A stretch of 38,263 bases of DNA from Irineochytrium annulatum (GCA_027600665.1 JADGJL010000133.1:1-38263); one strand, 5' to 3'. Shown: positions 10,831-21,844, numbered from the stretch's first letter. Program-made: numbers and translations. The notes: generated from the letters alone by a model not told the origin.

Positions 10831-11232
10831 TTAATGAATATGCATGCAAGCGCTCTGGCATACCTCCCAGACACCTTGAGATGGACGCTCCCAGACCTTT
10901 TTCGTGTACTTTGTTTCCTCACGCTCCCTCACCATGCGCTCAGCCACTGACCGACTCTTGTTCTTCAAAGATATGGCAAAGAAAAAGTCCTTCCTCGCCT
11001 GCGTGCAGTCTCGAAATGTACCATGCCGATAGTAATGCTTAAACTACTCGAGTGTTCAGATTTGATCACTGTTGGGGTCTCTTACCTGCGGGACGACGGT
11101 GTAGCACAGCTGCAGGTTAGAATCAGTTAGAACTGATCACCGCGAATCGCGCATATCGCCTACCTGCAGGTGATCGAACGCCGCCAGGGTAGAAGGTAGC
11201 TCGATCTTTGGGAGCTCTTCGTTCATCGTCAT
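10831..11232 (-). CDS. Small DUF3128 / PANTS-like (C22orf39 family) protein
   Basis: The inferred protein begins MTMNEELPKIELPST and continues AAFDHLQ, LCYTVVPQ, then FKHYYRHGTFRDCTQARKDF across introns at about 11,100-11,175 and 11,047-11,092. The spaced Cys residues and the YYRHG..RDC core are the hallmark of the DUF3128 family. Fungal members are small, mostly uncharacterised proteins, and the animal member is C22orf39/PANTS. A charged helix follows (AERMVREREETKYTKKVWERP). The usual third-helix Cys appears as Ala (FFFAI). The 3' end is uncertain. Reading straight on gives VWEVCQSACMHIH and a stop at 10,831-10,833, but the GTATGC after VWE could be a donor to one more short exon. Starts at 11,232 and 11,226 are both in frame. 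Confidence 0.7.
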
Positions 11233-11276
11233 TTAGTAATTAGACGACACACCACTCCCGACGGGCTGATGAGGGG
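11233..11276. promoter_or_regulatory. Putative bidirectional promoter, PANTS-like / RasGEF
   Basis: 44 bp lie between divergent start codons. Both 5' ends are read from the first usable ATG, so the true spacing depends on 5' transcript mapping. Confidence 0.35.
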
Positions 11277-14200
11277 ATGATCGCACCGGGCCTTCCCAAA
11301 CATTGGGATGAGTGCATAAGTGGGGCTCTGGAGTCCATCACTCTCTTGAAGGACGCCTGTGGGCTGACAGCTTCGTCGCGGGTGGGTGGGGATGTCATAC
11401 CTGAGAAGCCAATGCCCTTCCTCCCTGATCATCGCGAGTCCCGGAACGGCCTTGACGCTGAGGAGATTTTATCTCATCTGCGGTTCTCGGAGAAGGCCGT
11501 CGCTAGGGCATTGTCACTAGGCCGCATAATCGTCGATCTCGAAAGGCTGACACCAAATGATCATCTGAAGTCAGCCCTCGGCGACCTGGGAATTAAGCCG
11601 TCGTTGATGCATGACCTGTTCTCCCCGCCTGCAGCCAAAAGCAACACCGATTTGGCACTGGACACATTGGAACACCTATTCGATGACATGGGTCACGCCG
11701 TTAGGAACGCCGTTAAGATGCGGGAGATGAGCACGCTGATGGAGCTATCGGATCTTGATGTTCCTATCACCGCCGTGGAGGCGTCCTTGAAGATTCTCTC
11801 CGTCAGCATAGCTCAAATGACAACTTACTGTGAGGAACATGGATTACTTTCGAGCTCCATCCGTCCGCCAGCGGATTTGGAGGCCCTGCTTAAATTAGGG
11901 AACGAGACTGTGAAGTCGCTGGCATTACATACTCTGGCTGTGTGCAATAACCCCGTCGAGACATTCCAACTCCTCCGTCAGAGTGGTACATCTCACTCGT
12001 CCCTCAGCCCAACAGCGGTCGCTCTTCTCTTGCTGACTGCACACTTGGTATGTGCTTGCGAAAGTTTCTTTGCTGGATTTCCGACATGTGCCGACCTACC
12101 TGGTGATGGTGGTGATTCGATGGCGGAGCTGGCCGTTGCCGTTAATGATTTGAACACTACATCAATCGCTCTTGCCATATCAATTGGCCAAATGAAAGTG
12201 CGCATTTTAGTAGATCATCTGGTACACATTATTAACTAAGTATCTGCAGGATGGGATAGGCACGAAAGCTACGGAAGAAGGGCTGAAAACACGTGGTTTA
12301 AGGATCGTCACTTCTCAAAACGACCTAAAGGCGCCGCGGGCGGACGTCTTGGGCAATCAGAACTCCGAATTTAAAAACGCATTGGAAGCCCTCGTAATGC
12401 TGGTGGATGATGTCATTCGTGGATTGATAGACCAGCACAGCTACTTGAAGAGGCTTTCGACCTTGCAACTACAAACACCGATCTCTCCAACATCAGCATT
12501 GAAAAGCGCTATAGCTTCACCGGGGACGACCTCGGCTCTTCGGCACTGGAAGGATTTCAAGGGTAGACCGCCACCACCGCGGAGCTCTTCTTTAGTGGCC
12601 TTATTGGATCCCGACCTTGCGAAGGGGAAGCCTATTTTGAGTCAAGACAAGTTGATGCTGTCGGCCGTGCGTCCTCGTAAAGATCTTCCGGCGCCGCCGC
12701 CCCCGGTACATGATAAACACCCTCAGCCCTCATCAAAAACTGCCAATGCCTCGCCTGAAATTTCTAGGCGACGATCACGTTCTCTTGACTCTGGCTCTGC
12801 ACCACCCCCTCTGCTGAAAGATCAGATCCGTATGCCAAAGATGAATGAGGAAATTTCCGGTGCTCAATCAGAAGTGATACTGCAAGCACCGCGGCTTGAT
12901 TTGGATCAAGATCCGAAGAAGCCGCCAGGGAACTTAAAGCTGTTGGGCTCTTTACATCCGGTATGACCAAAGTATTAAGACGTTTATTGATTCCCCCAGA
13001 CAAATACTCCGATCCCTGTCTTGAGCCCCTTCTCCCCTTTAGTCATCGATGATCTATTTTTCAAGCACCGCCGCGGATCCTCGGAGAGTATCGCGACCGT
13101 CGCTCTGGTTTTAGAGGAGGAGTCGGAAGTTCTCGCCACGTGGAGGCGCGAAGTTGCGAAAGTCTTAATGCCTGAGCGGAAAAGCATACTCTCCCCATTG
13201 CCGTCTGCCGACAGACCTCCGTTGCTAAATCAATTTGCTGCTTTCAAGCTTGGGCTGAGAAGTTTGCTGAGATCGCTGACGCAGGCATTTGCAGCGCTTG
13301 CGAACAACGGTCTCGGATCAATGTTAAGGGCGGAGACGAACCAGGAGTCCGCATTGAAGGCGCCTATATTGCGCTTTCGTGCTCTAGCTAGTGATATTGT
13401 CAGCTCTTCGATGGCCGATTACGACGACGGCAGTCGTGAGCTTTGCGTACAGACGGAAATGGACGATGCACTAGAGAAGCTATCGGTTGCTGTCGGAACC
13501 ATTGAGGAGGCTATTCGCGGCGACAAGAACCCCTCCGTTGGAATCGACGCATGTTTCGCGTTCCTGCAAATCATTGACAAACTGTCCGCCTTTATCGAGT
13601 CACTTGTGTCGGGAAACTTGGATGATAAGCCGAAGGTTCCTACGAAGGAACTTAAGGCGGTGGACGCAGTCGCTGTCCGACCACGCTCGACGTCCGTCGG
13701 CACTATAGATTCGACATCAACCACCGGCGCGTCCGTTCCTGGAAAGAAGAGTGCTCCCAGTGAAAAAGGATCCTCGACATCACTGTTAGGATCCTCGACG
13801 AGTATAACGACGGTAAAGCTCTTTCTTTATATCCTTTTACCAACCGTGCCTAACATTTTATCAGCCCCGGCCTGATTTGACGGTTGTCACACTGAGACTG
13901 CCGGAGGAACTTCTGCCTTTTGTGATTGAGCTAGAAGATATAGAGGATTTTTCGATAGTATACGAGAATGGGCGGACTAAATTGTCGAGCAATGGGAATA
14001 CTTCGGCGACTATGTCTATCGGGAAGTCGTCGACCATGAGCAGCAATCCATTGTATGACACTCCCACTAGCGATCAAGTTGCGGTAAAGTTCGCGACGCT
14101 AGGAAAACTTGTTGATAGACTTACTCATTGGAGAATCCAAGGTTACTATTTTTCGCACAACGAGTGTTAATGTGTCCGTCAGATCCCCTTTTCCGACATA

Positions 14201-15455
14201 TCTTCTTGATGACATATTCGACGTTCGCTACCCCCAGCGAGATACTTAACGCCTTATACTATCGACTCACTGCACCGCCTCCCAGCATCATTCCAGCGTC
14301 ATTGCATGCATTGTATGAACAGCACATCGGTTCGCATCGAAGGCTGGCCGTCACGCAGTTTTTGCAAGATTGGATTCGATTCAGTCCACACTTGACGTCG
14401 GAGCCGCGCATTTGCTCATGGATTCACTCTACAACGAGCCACATGTCGGAGAACTCCAATGACGCGGAAATAGTGACTCAGCTGTTGAAGATTAGCGAAG
14501 ACGTTGATGTATGTAGCGAGTTTCCTTATCAATATTAATAGTTTTGGCAGGCGGCAAGTAAATGCTCCAATACGCTTAATGACGTCGCTCCGTGGTTGAA
14601 CCCTGCAGACTTCGACAACTCCCCAGCGCAGCCTCGCTCCAATCCAAGTGACCCAAGCGTTTTGAGTCGGGTGGATCCGTTAACAATTGCTCGTCAAATG
14701 GCTTTGATAGACGCCGAGATATACCACAACATTCGGCCTATTGAGCTTCTTGACCAGGCGTACAACAAACCGGGGACACGGATGGTCGTCGCGCCAAACG
14801 CTGTCGCCCTGATCGGACGTTTCAACTTTGTTGTCCGGCTTGTAACAACAGTTGTAATGGGCTGTAGTTCGCCTCGAGCAAGAGCGGACATGATTTCACA
14901 CTTCATTTTGGTCGCCAAGGTATACTTGGCCTCCTTTGCTTTCTGTTAACCCATTTCACGTAGCGCTGCTTGGAAATGCGGAGCATGAACGCTACTCATG
15001 CTATAACGTCAGCCCTTACATCAGCTTCGCTCTATCGGTTGAAGCGAACGTGGGAAAAAGTTCCTCGTCGGGGCGCCACTCACTTAACGGAACTTCGAAA
15101 CCTCTTCTCACCCGCTTCGAATTGGATGGCTTTGAGGGGGTTTATGGTGAAGATGTCGCCTAGCTTACCAACTGTGCCGTGGATGGGACTGTATCTGAGA
15201 GACTTAGTTGTAGTGGAGGAGTCACAAGGACGGGTGGCGGATATGATTCATGGCGCTGATACGGGGCCTATGATCAACTTTATCCGGTGCCGAATGCTTG
15301 CGAGGGTTTTGGATGAGATGCTTAGATTTCAACATGCGGACGGTTACCCTTTTAGAGTCGATGAAGACATAAAGGCGATTTTGCTACAAGAGGACGGTTT
15401 ACTTAGATCTCCAACACGGCAATATGCCGTGTCTATGGCGGTGGAGCCAAACTAG
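11277..15455 (+). CDS. Ras guanine-nucleotide exchange factor with long helical/proline-rich N-terminus
   Basis: The C-terminal third has the two-part RasGEF layout. The REM/RasGEF-N module runs at about 14,080-14,510 (VAVKFATLGKLVDRLTHW, then FLMTYSTFATPSEILNALYYRL). The CDC25-homology domain runs at about 14,640-15,455 (VDPLTIARQMALIDAEIYHNI, FNFVVRLVTTVVM, NWMALRGFMVKMSPSLPTVPWMGLYLRDL), ending just after SPTRQYAVSMAVEPN. It should load GTP onto a Ras-family GTPase. The first part (11,277-12,239) is an all-helical region that I do not recognise. It is followed by Pro-rich stretches (about 12,560-12,830; RPPPP, APPPPV) that could bind SH3 domains, and a second helical region (13,020-13,600). 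Introns occur near 12,240, 12,964-13,003, 13,813-13,864, 14,140-14,180, 14,510-14,550 and 14,920-14,965. Single-gene continuity is inferred from frame and strand; a split into two genes is possible. Confidence 0.82.
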
Positions 15456-15699
15456 ACTACTTTTTCTCAGACACTCTCTGTTTATTTATTGTGCATGTTG
15501 TCACCACACAGTATCCAATTTGTACCTACATATCTGCATAGTTTCACAAAATATTTCATATATCGGTTCCTGTGTGCGTCCATGATTCTTTCGACATTAC
15601 AATAGTACGCTACGACGGCATAAATCCCCTTTCAACTAAATGCGCTGGATATTCTGAGCAACAACATATGATTATTATCTATGCATCTTATTATGTACA
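15456..15699. other. Convergent 3' spacer, RasGEF / cNMP-F-box-LRR
   Basis: This A/T-rich 244-bp spacer lies between facing stop codons and probably contains both 3' UTRs. No gene is supported. Confidence 0.5.
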
Positions 15700-18136
15700 C
15701 TATGCCGTTACCGAACGAAAATGCCGTGTTTTCCCTATGAGGTTTTCTGCACCCCAATCATAAAGCACACTGCCAGCTGACAACAGCTTCCATCCCAGCG
15801 CCTGCGCTTCATTTGTTGTAACCGATATCTGTTTGCACTGGCTGACGTTCAGCACCCTCAGCGTTTCCATCGACTTCAGGTGACTCAGCCCATTCGCGGT
15901 AATTTGAATGCACCCACGCACAGATATCCGTTCGAGCACGTGGAGACTCTTCGCCAAACTATGTAAGCTGTCATCCGTCACGGCCCCGCCACAAAATGAA
16001 AGGTCCAACACCCGCATGCTCGGACATCCCTCTACTAAAGGCGTGGCGAAGGCGTCCGTCAAAGCACAGCAAAAACTTAGACTCAGAACTTCAAGATTTG
16101 GGCATGCTCGTGCAAGGCTAGCGATGGCTGCGTCCGTTAAGAAACTGCAGTCACTCAATATGAGCTCTCGAAGCTCAAACACTCGTCCCATCCGTTCCCA
16201 CCCCGCAAAACCGTCGTCCGAGATCCCGGTGCAGCGCTGCATGTTCACGGATTTTAGGCCAGCCCAAGTCGAGTGATTTAGCGCCGCGTCGCTAAAGTTT
16301 TTGCAATATGATATTTGCAGGGATGCCAGTGTAGGGGCTCCGGTCATAATAGATTGGATCGATAGATCCGACAGTTTGCGGCAGTTTGACAAATCGAGGT
16401 AGCGGAGATTCGTTGTCAGTTCGGCTAAGGAGGAGACGCCTGCGTCTGTGACATCCCACACCGAGGCTAGAATGACCTTTTCGACACCAGTTGCCTGATT
16501 TGATATGCGCTGAAGGCCTTTGTCCGTTACTTGCCAGCAGTTACGGAGATTCAGCTGTTTTATGCAGTGCCCGCAGAAAGAAACGATATTTGAAACGACG
16601 GTATCATCTATGCGTTTATGCCACGGACTTAGATCGATGTCGCAGGTGAGACCAAAATCTGGATCTAAGAGAATTTGTAAGAGCACCTTCCCAACTCTTC
16701 TAAGCCTCATCAGATGCCGGAACTCAAGGTATTGGAGCACTTTTCCGATTATGCTGCGAGGCACCACCCCTTCCGCCATCAGCTGCTGTTCATCTTCCTC
16801 TGACCGTTCGTCGGATGTTTGAGCAAGGGCGGATGAGATTTTCACATTTGTCGTCGACGGCGAGTCTTTCGCCGAGACTGTTTGAGCGAACTGCAATAAT
16901 CGGTCATCCGACCACACCGCTACTGACGCTCTGCGCTTGATCTGATGGCGTTTCGATAAGTTCGACACGTATGACGTTGGCGGGACCCCTAATGAACCGG
17001 CGGGGTCAGAATCCTCAGCTGTCCCCACTCTCATCCCTCCTTCCGTCGTGTGGCCTCCCTTCGACGACCTCGCTTCTGAGTCAATCGCAATAGCCGGGAC
17101 CGACGGCGGTACGTCCACCTCAAGGTCTTCGCTGAGATTACTGCTACTCGATTCCGGTGAGGCGCAATTGCTGGTAACAAAGGCGTTGCCGAGAATGCTG
17201 CTCGAGCGGCTTTCCCGTGACAACAGTGACGGTTCCGGAGAAACTTGGTCGCTATTTCTACGGCTTGACCGCGATCTGCCCAGTTCTCGGAGGGATCCAG
17301 AATGAGCCGAGGAATCTTTGCGCATTTCGTGGAACTAAGGAGGCAATTAACAACGCTACAACATAGGAAAATAAAGGAAACACCACAACAAGGGAAATCC
17401 GGGTGGCGAGCAATACGCACCTTTTCAAACAGCTCGACATCAACCTTTTTACCATTTCTTTCCATTTCATGCGCAAGCTTCGAAAACCGCTCGTGCGCTT
17501 CGGATTGAATGTGATCACGCATGACCGGATACTTCATTAACTTGCTGCGTAAATCATCGGCGGCCAAAACCGCCAATAGGCACTTCGTTGTCGCGCGTAC
17601 CGTAGCAACGCGAGGAGTTTCAAAAAGCACGGCCATTTCGCCAAAGAAGGCGCCCCCATTCAGCTCGGCCAAAACTATATCGCCTCCGGATGTAACCACC
17701 TGAACTTGTCCACGGATAATGAAAAATACGGAGCGGGCAATGTCTCCTTCCTTGATAATGACATCCCCCGGCTGAAAATATCGAAGATGGACGGCCTAAT
17801 TTTTAAATGTCAGATTAAATTGGCGCAGGCAAGTGAAACCTGGCCCAGTTCTCGAAAAAACTCGTCGTCATCTCCGTGTGCTGTACTTGCTTTCTGAAAG
17901 AAAGGCAAGCTCCTGATCATGTGCTCCTTGGCAAACTCGCCCTCCTGCATTGCTGATCTTTGCATCACCGCGATAGTAAGGTTGCAGCCCGTGACATGCG
18001 GGTTGCAGGCACTGGCTCGAGAACGGGTTAGATTGGATAATCGCGCGTCCCCGGTCGGATCCAGGGGGCAGCCTCGGCGGAAAAGACGATGAGCGGCAGG
18101 ACGATAGGATGCGCAAGGGGAGAGGAGTGGAGGCAA
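15700..18136 (-). CDS. Cyclic-nucleotide-binding / F-box / leucine-rich-repeat fusion protein
   Basis: Three inferred exons (18,136-17,840; 17,795-17,421; 17,334-15,700) give about 768 aa. Residues about 100-190 form a cNMP-binding domain: FQPGDVIIKEGD, FFIIRGQVQVV, then the phosphate-binding cassette FGEMAVLFETPRVATV. The Glu that contacts ribose and the Arg that contacts phosphate are both kept. A polar linker (about 225-415) holds two RRxS sites (RRNS, RRAS), the protein kinase A consensus. Residues about 415-460 look like an F-box (IIGKVLQYLEFRHLMRLRRV..). The rest (about 470-745) is AMN1/FBXL-type Cys-containing LRRs (LNLRNCWQVTDKGLQ, LDLSNCRKLSDLSIQ). By family knowledge, F-box plus LRR proteins are SCF ubiquitin-ligase substrate adaptors. 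Control by cAMP or cGMP is inference. Starts further downstream (MQRSAMQEG) are possible. Confidence 0.85.
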
Positions 18137-18181
18137 GAGCTCGGCGTTTGAGCGGCACCTGGTTGATCACGGCGGACAGGA
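18137..18181. promoter_or_regulatory. Putative bidirectional promoter, cNMP-F-box-LRR / PIN-dsRBD
   Basis: A 45-bp gap separates the outermost divergent ATGs. If the downstream starts (about 17,970 minus, 18,200-18,206 plus) are used, the gap grows to roughly 240 bp. Placement rests on orientation only. Confidence 0.3.
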
Positions 18182-20026
18182 ATGAGACGCAGATCTGAAA
18201 TGATGGAGATTGAGATGGAAGCAACAGCGTTCGACGCCAAGTTGATCGCAGGCGAAGCAAGAGCGATATACTTTGTCGATTACTCATCAAACGAATGCCG
18301 GAGCGCCATTTCCACGTTGCATCCAACGCTATTGCCGTGTGATGTGAAGGTCATCATTTACGGGGCGTCATCGTCCGAGCTGAGCAGATATACATGGGCA
18401 ACCGCGTTCACGGCGACTTCAAGTGAAGTTGAAGTACTCCTTTGCAAGCATGCACGCGCTCTTCGCGATGCCCTTGGCTCCTCATCGATTCTCGTTCTCT
18501 TGACTGGCTCACAGAGTCTCGCCTTAAAAGTGTCGACTGCTGTGCCTGATGTGGTTGTGGAGCTGCCCATCCCCGTGAATGATCGAATCAGTCCGTTCGA
18601 CTGCCTGGCCTCTCACTTTATTCAGTACGCGGATGAGTCGACAACTTTGGAAATCGTTACTTGTTGGCCAATAGTTTTATCGTTTTTTAATGAGGAAGCG
18701 ACGCTTGATCAAGCAGGGAAAAATAGTGTTTTGCGTTCATTTAAAGATTATTGCCCAATGAGCGACTCGGCGTACCGTTATTTGTTAAATGTCTTTATGT
18801 CATGCGGAGTTCTGAGACCAGCCTCTAAATTGGGGAATGAGGACTACACACTTGATGCTGTTGCTGCGGAACGCTATTTTGAAGCGGCTGGAGATCGATT
18901 AGGAAGTTGCGTGGAGCCGGGTCATCGGTTGTTCCGAAATCGGGTGGATGAGTTTTTGCGAGTCAATATGCCCTCGCATTTGACTTTGAATTACGAAACT
19001 GTTATCTCTTCGTCTACGCCGTCTGAGATTGGTTTTCGGTCAACCGCGCATGTGCTCGATATGGAATTTACCACGGCGACATTGTTTCCCAGGGTTTACC
19101 TAGCGGAGGAAGCGGTCGCCCGGCTCGTCTTTTCATTCCTCTCGAAGTATTTCGCTGCGGCGATGGCTGGATCGGTGAACTTGCAGACGGGAGACCAAAA
19201 GGCAGACGATGCTTTGGCTGAAGAAGGTGAACTACGTGAGCCGGATATTCAAGCTCCTAAGGTTTCCGCCGGTAATCCCGCTGCGATATCAGCACTCACT
19301 CAATGGAGCCAAAGGACAAAAACGCCTATCTCTTACACATTCGAGGAAAGTGTTTTGGGATTCAAATGTACGGCGGACTTACCAGTGGACGGAACATCGA
19401 GGGCATTTCAGTCGGCAGGCTATCACAAAAAAAAGATCCTGGCCAAAGAAGACGTTGTTGCGGTACGTCATGTGCTTTGTTTTCGCTTTGATATAGTCTT
19501 ATGTGTATGCATCGCGAAGGCTATATGTACGGAACTTCACTTAGCCTTCACACCAGCCGCTCTGAAGCAACTGGCTCCTAAACCTGACATTTCCATCTTG
19601 AACGAATACTGCCAAACTCAGAAAGTACCCCTTGGTATCGCGTACTCATCGCCGCAGCCTCCTTACTTTTGCACTCTGACTATCGCCGGGCAGTCGTGGA
19701 CATCGTCGGGTAGTTACACCTCAAAGACCGAAGCGAAAAGCTGTGCTGCCCGGAAGGCGGTTGCATTCCTCTTTCAGTCTACGACACCGTATTCCGCATT
19801 AACGGCAGCACCGCCACCAATTGCCAACACAAGTGCGGATACGAGTGCTGAAATAAAATGTTCTTCTGCCAAGTCAATGAAGAAAGGGTCCACAGCACGG
19901 CAAAAGATACCATTGCCAGCGAAACCGTCAGTTGGGCTGCCCAATATATTGCCCGATAAACCGATCATTGCATCGGTCACGGCGGATGACGCGGTCAATA
20001 CTAATAAAAAGAGGAAGAGGCTGTAA
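18182..20026 (+). CDS. PIN-like (NYN-type) domain plus dsRNA-binding domains, putative RNA-processing protein
   Basis: The protein is 614 aa read straight through, or about 595 aa if GTACGT..AAG (19,462-19,519) is removed. Removing it makes KKKILAKEDVVA join AICTEL as a normal dsRBD helix. The last 290 residues hold two dsRBDs: LTQWSQRTKTPISYTFEE..GFKCTA..KKKI, and LNEYCQTQKVPLGIAYSS..GSYTSKTEAKSCAARKAVAFL. The second has the canonical Ser-Lys-x-x-Ala-Lys helix. A weaker third copy may lie at about residues 260-320 (GFRSTAHVLDMEF..YLAEEAVARLVFSFL). The N-terminus (about 25-130) resembles PIN-like domains of the ZNF451/NYN kind: FVDYSSN, a VKVIIYGA strand, and CKHARALRDAL leading to LLTGSQSL. 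The usual SGD-type acidic residue is Ser here. A Lys/Arg-rich end (KKRKRL) suggests nuclear localisation. The dsRBDs are firm and the PIN-like call is tentative. Confidence 0.7.
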   Translation: MRRRSEMMEIEMEATAFDAKLIAGEARAIYFVDYSSNECRSAISTLHPTLLPCDVKVIIYGASSSELSRYTWATAFTATSSEVEVLLCKHARALRDALGSSSILVLLTGSQSLALKVSTAVPDVVVELPIPVNDRISPFDCLASHFIQYADESTTLEIVTCWPIVLSFFNEEATLDQAGKNSVLRSFKDYCPMSDSAYRYLLNVFMSCGVLRPASKLGNEDYTLDAVAAERYFEAAGDRLGSCVEPGHRLFRNRVDEFLRVNMPSHLTLNYETVISSSTPSEIGFRSTAHVLDMEFTTATLFPRVYLAEEAVARLVFSFLSKYFAAAMAGSVNLQTGDQKADDALAEEGELREPDIQAPKVSAGNPAAISALTQWSQRTKTPISYTFEESVLGFKCTADLPVDGTSRAFQSAGYHKKKILAKEDVVAVRHVLCFRFDIVLCVCIAKAICTELHLAFTPAALKQLAPKPDISILNEYCQTQKVPLGIAYSSPQPPYFCTLTIAGQSWTSSGSYTSKTEAKSCAARKAVAFLFQSTTPYSALTAAPPPIANTSADTSAEIKCSSAKSMKKGSTARQKIPLPAKPSVGLPNILPDKPIIASVTADDAVNTNKKRKRL

Positions 20027-21280
20027 TAATAATACGTTTCGAAATGTACACCCCATAATGTCTTTGGTGTTCGCCGCATTCTAACCCCAAAAATTGTAAG
20101 CTATTACGGCGATTTTAAGATGATATTGTGACTCTGGTCTAACACTATTTATCCTTCAGTGGAACACAGCCCCCAGTCACCGAAACGCCTTGGGCTGGAT
20201 GTCCACTTGCAGCTGCAAGGAGAGGCCTAGATGGCGCGATGAGCTTCTTGCCATTCCACTACCGGCGCTTCACGTCCACTATCATTTTATTTGAGAGCAG
20301 GACACAGGGAACAAGGAAACTCGGCGCGGCCGCTGCACCTCGCTGGACGGAAGGTGGGTTGGTTTCGTTGGAGCCAGGTACGCGGTCGTGCGGTGACGGC
20401 GGTGGCCAGACTGCACTGACCTCAGCTTCGCTGCACGACAGCAGCGAACGCGATTACTTTAGCTGTAGTTAGTTGGGTCTTCCATCCCAAAGAAAGTTTT
20501 GTTTTGTTGTTATTTTTTTTTGGTCTCAATCCCTCTTTATATGCAACATCACGAAGTTACTAATTTTCTTCTTTATACAAAACGTCTGCCGGTTGGCAGG
20601 GACGTGACAACCTCTGACCAGAGCAACAGAAAATACGGCGAAAAACAATAGCGGAGGCAATGCGCCGACAACATATTCACAAGGCATCGTCGCAAGGTGC
20701 TCCCATTGTGTTTCACGATCGTGTTGACCAGCTAACTTTGAAATTCCTGAGAGTCGTATCATCGCTAACTGCGCAAATTCAAGTTGACGTCATCTAAGCC
20801 AGGAAAACTTAACAACTTGATGGCAATTCTTCCAATATTGCCCTTCATGTGGTACAATCAAGCTGCAGTTGTCACGGCAACCTATCCGAAGATGTTATGC
20901 GCTTTGGCCCCGCTAGACTATTTGCCACGGAAAAGCATGAGTTGCAGATTGGTTGGATCTGTGAGCCTATCTACTATTCCAATTGGTTGGTATCCACACG
21001 CCCTAGAGCATCTTCGTGCGAAAGAGCAATGCACTGGGTCTACAGCCCCGAGGAAGCGTGAGAATCAGCGTAGTTTCTAAAGTCAACCGTTGCAATTCAA
21101 ATTGTTTTCTGCTCAACATTTACTGCGTTAAATCTTGGCCACTTCTACGCAAACTTGGCCTTCTTAAATTTCCTGATCCATGTTAGTGGGGAGGACAATC
21201 TGGCCATCACCCAAGGTAGTCAGTAACCTCCTCCTGCCATGCTATATTATCAGACCATCCACAGGCTAACTTCTAGCAGA
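20027..21280. other. Gene-poor stretch with weak coding traces
   Basis: No confident gene is present. A minus-strand open frame at 20,526-20,762 contains one strongly hydrophobic segment (VVGALPPLLFFAVFSVALV). A plus-strand frame at 20,849-21,061 has a protein-like composition (RLFATEKHELQIGWICEP). Neither could be tied to a family or to convincing splice partners. Both could be exons or relics of a gene that is no longer intact. Confidence 0.4.
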
Positions 21281-21660
21281 TTGACTGGTGCTGAATGACC
21301 AAAGTGTCTTGGAAAAACTGCCAATCCAGTATTCCAAAGACCTCTGTGGGACCATCCTGGCTGGAGGGCCACCACGCTCCCAGCGACAGAGCAACCTCAT
21401 ATTCCCATCCGCTGGCGAAGAGCAAGTGAGGCCGAGTCATATTTCAGTCCCAGGAAGGTAAAGACCGTCCCGGCAAGGGAAGCGCCCTTGTCCGGGAAAG
21501 GTATCGTCAACGGCTGAGCGACTGCGTTTGTTACCTCTACTGTTATTAACCAAATACACTTGGTTAGCGCTGATTGCAAGGCGCACTGCGGGATCAACTC
21601 CGACAACTTACCGCCTCCCGAACACTTGGTCATGGCTACGCTGTCGCTATTCGATCGGGA
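21280..21660 (-). pseudogene. Possible gene remnant or unrecognised small exons
   Basis: On the minus strand, two candidate introns let a continuous protein-like reading form: MTKCSGG joins VEVTNAVAQPLTIPFPDKG, then SLAGT joins VALSLGAWWPSSQDG, ending FGILDWQFFQDTLVIQHQSIC and a stop near 21,280. The first intron has GTAAGT and a CTAAC branch point. Upstream the frame runs into stops with no good start, so it is either a broken gene or the 3' end of one whose 5' exons I cannot assemble. The family is not recognised. Confidence 0.35.
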
Positions 21661-21844
21661 CGACGTCACAATGACGAGACACGAGAAGCCCGGCGTGGCT
21701 TCCCGTATCAGGGATGTGAAGCTCCTTCACGCCCACGTCCAAGGCCTTTGATCAATGACGGACGGATGGAGAGTCAAAACCCCTTCATCCTCCCACACGA
21801 TCACTGATCAGACAGTCCTTTCGGACTTCTCATATCATGCCCTT

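Noticed and set aside
20239..20472. Plus-strand 77-codon open frame
   Set aside because: No family, no splice partner and mixed low-information composition; treated as chance.
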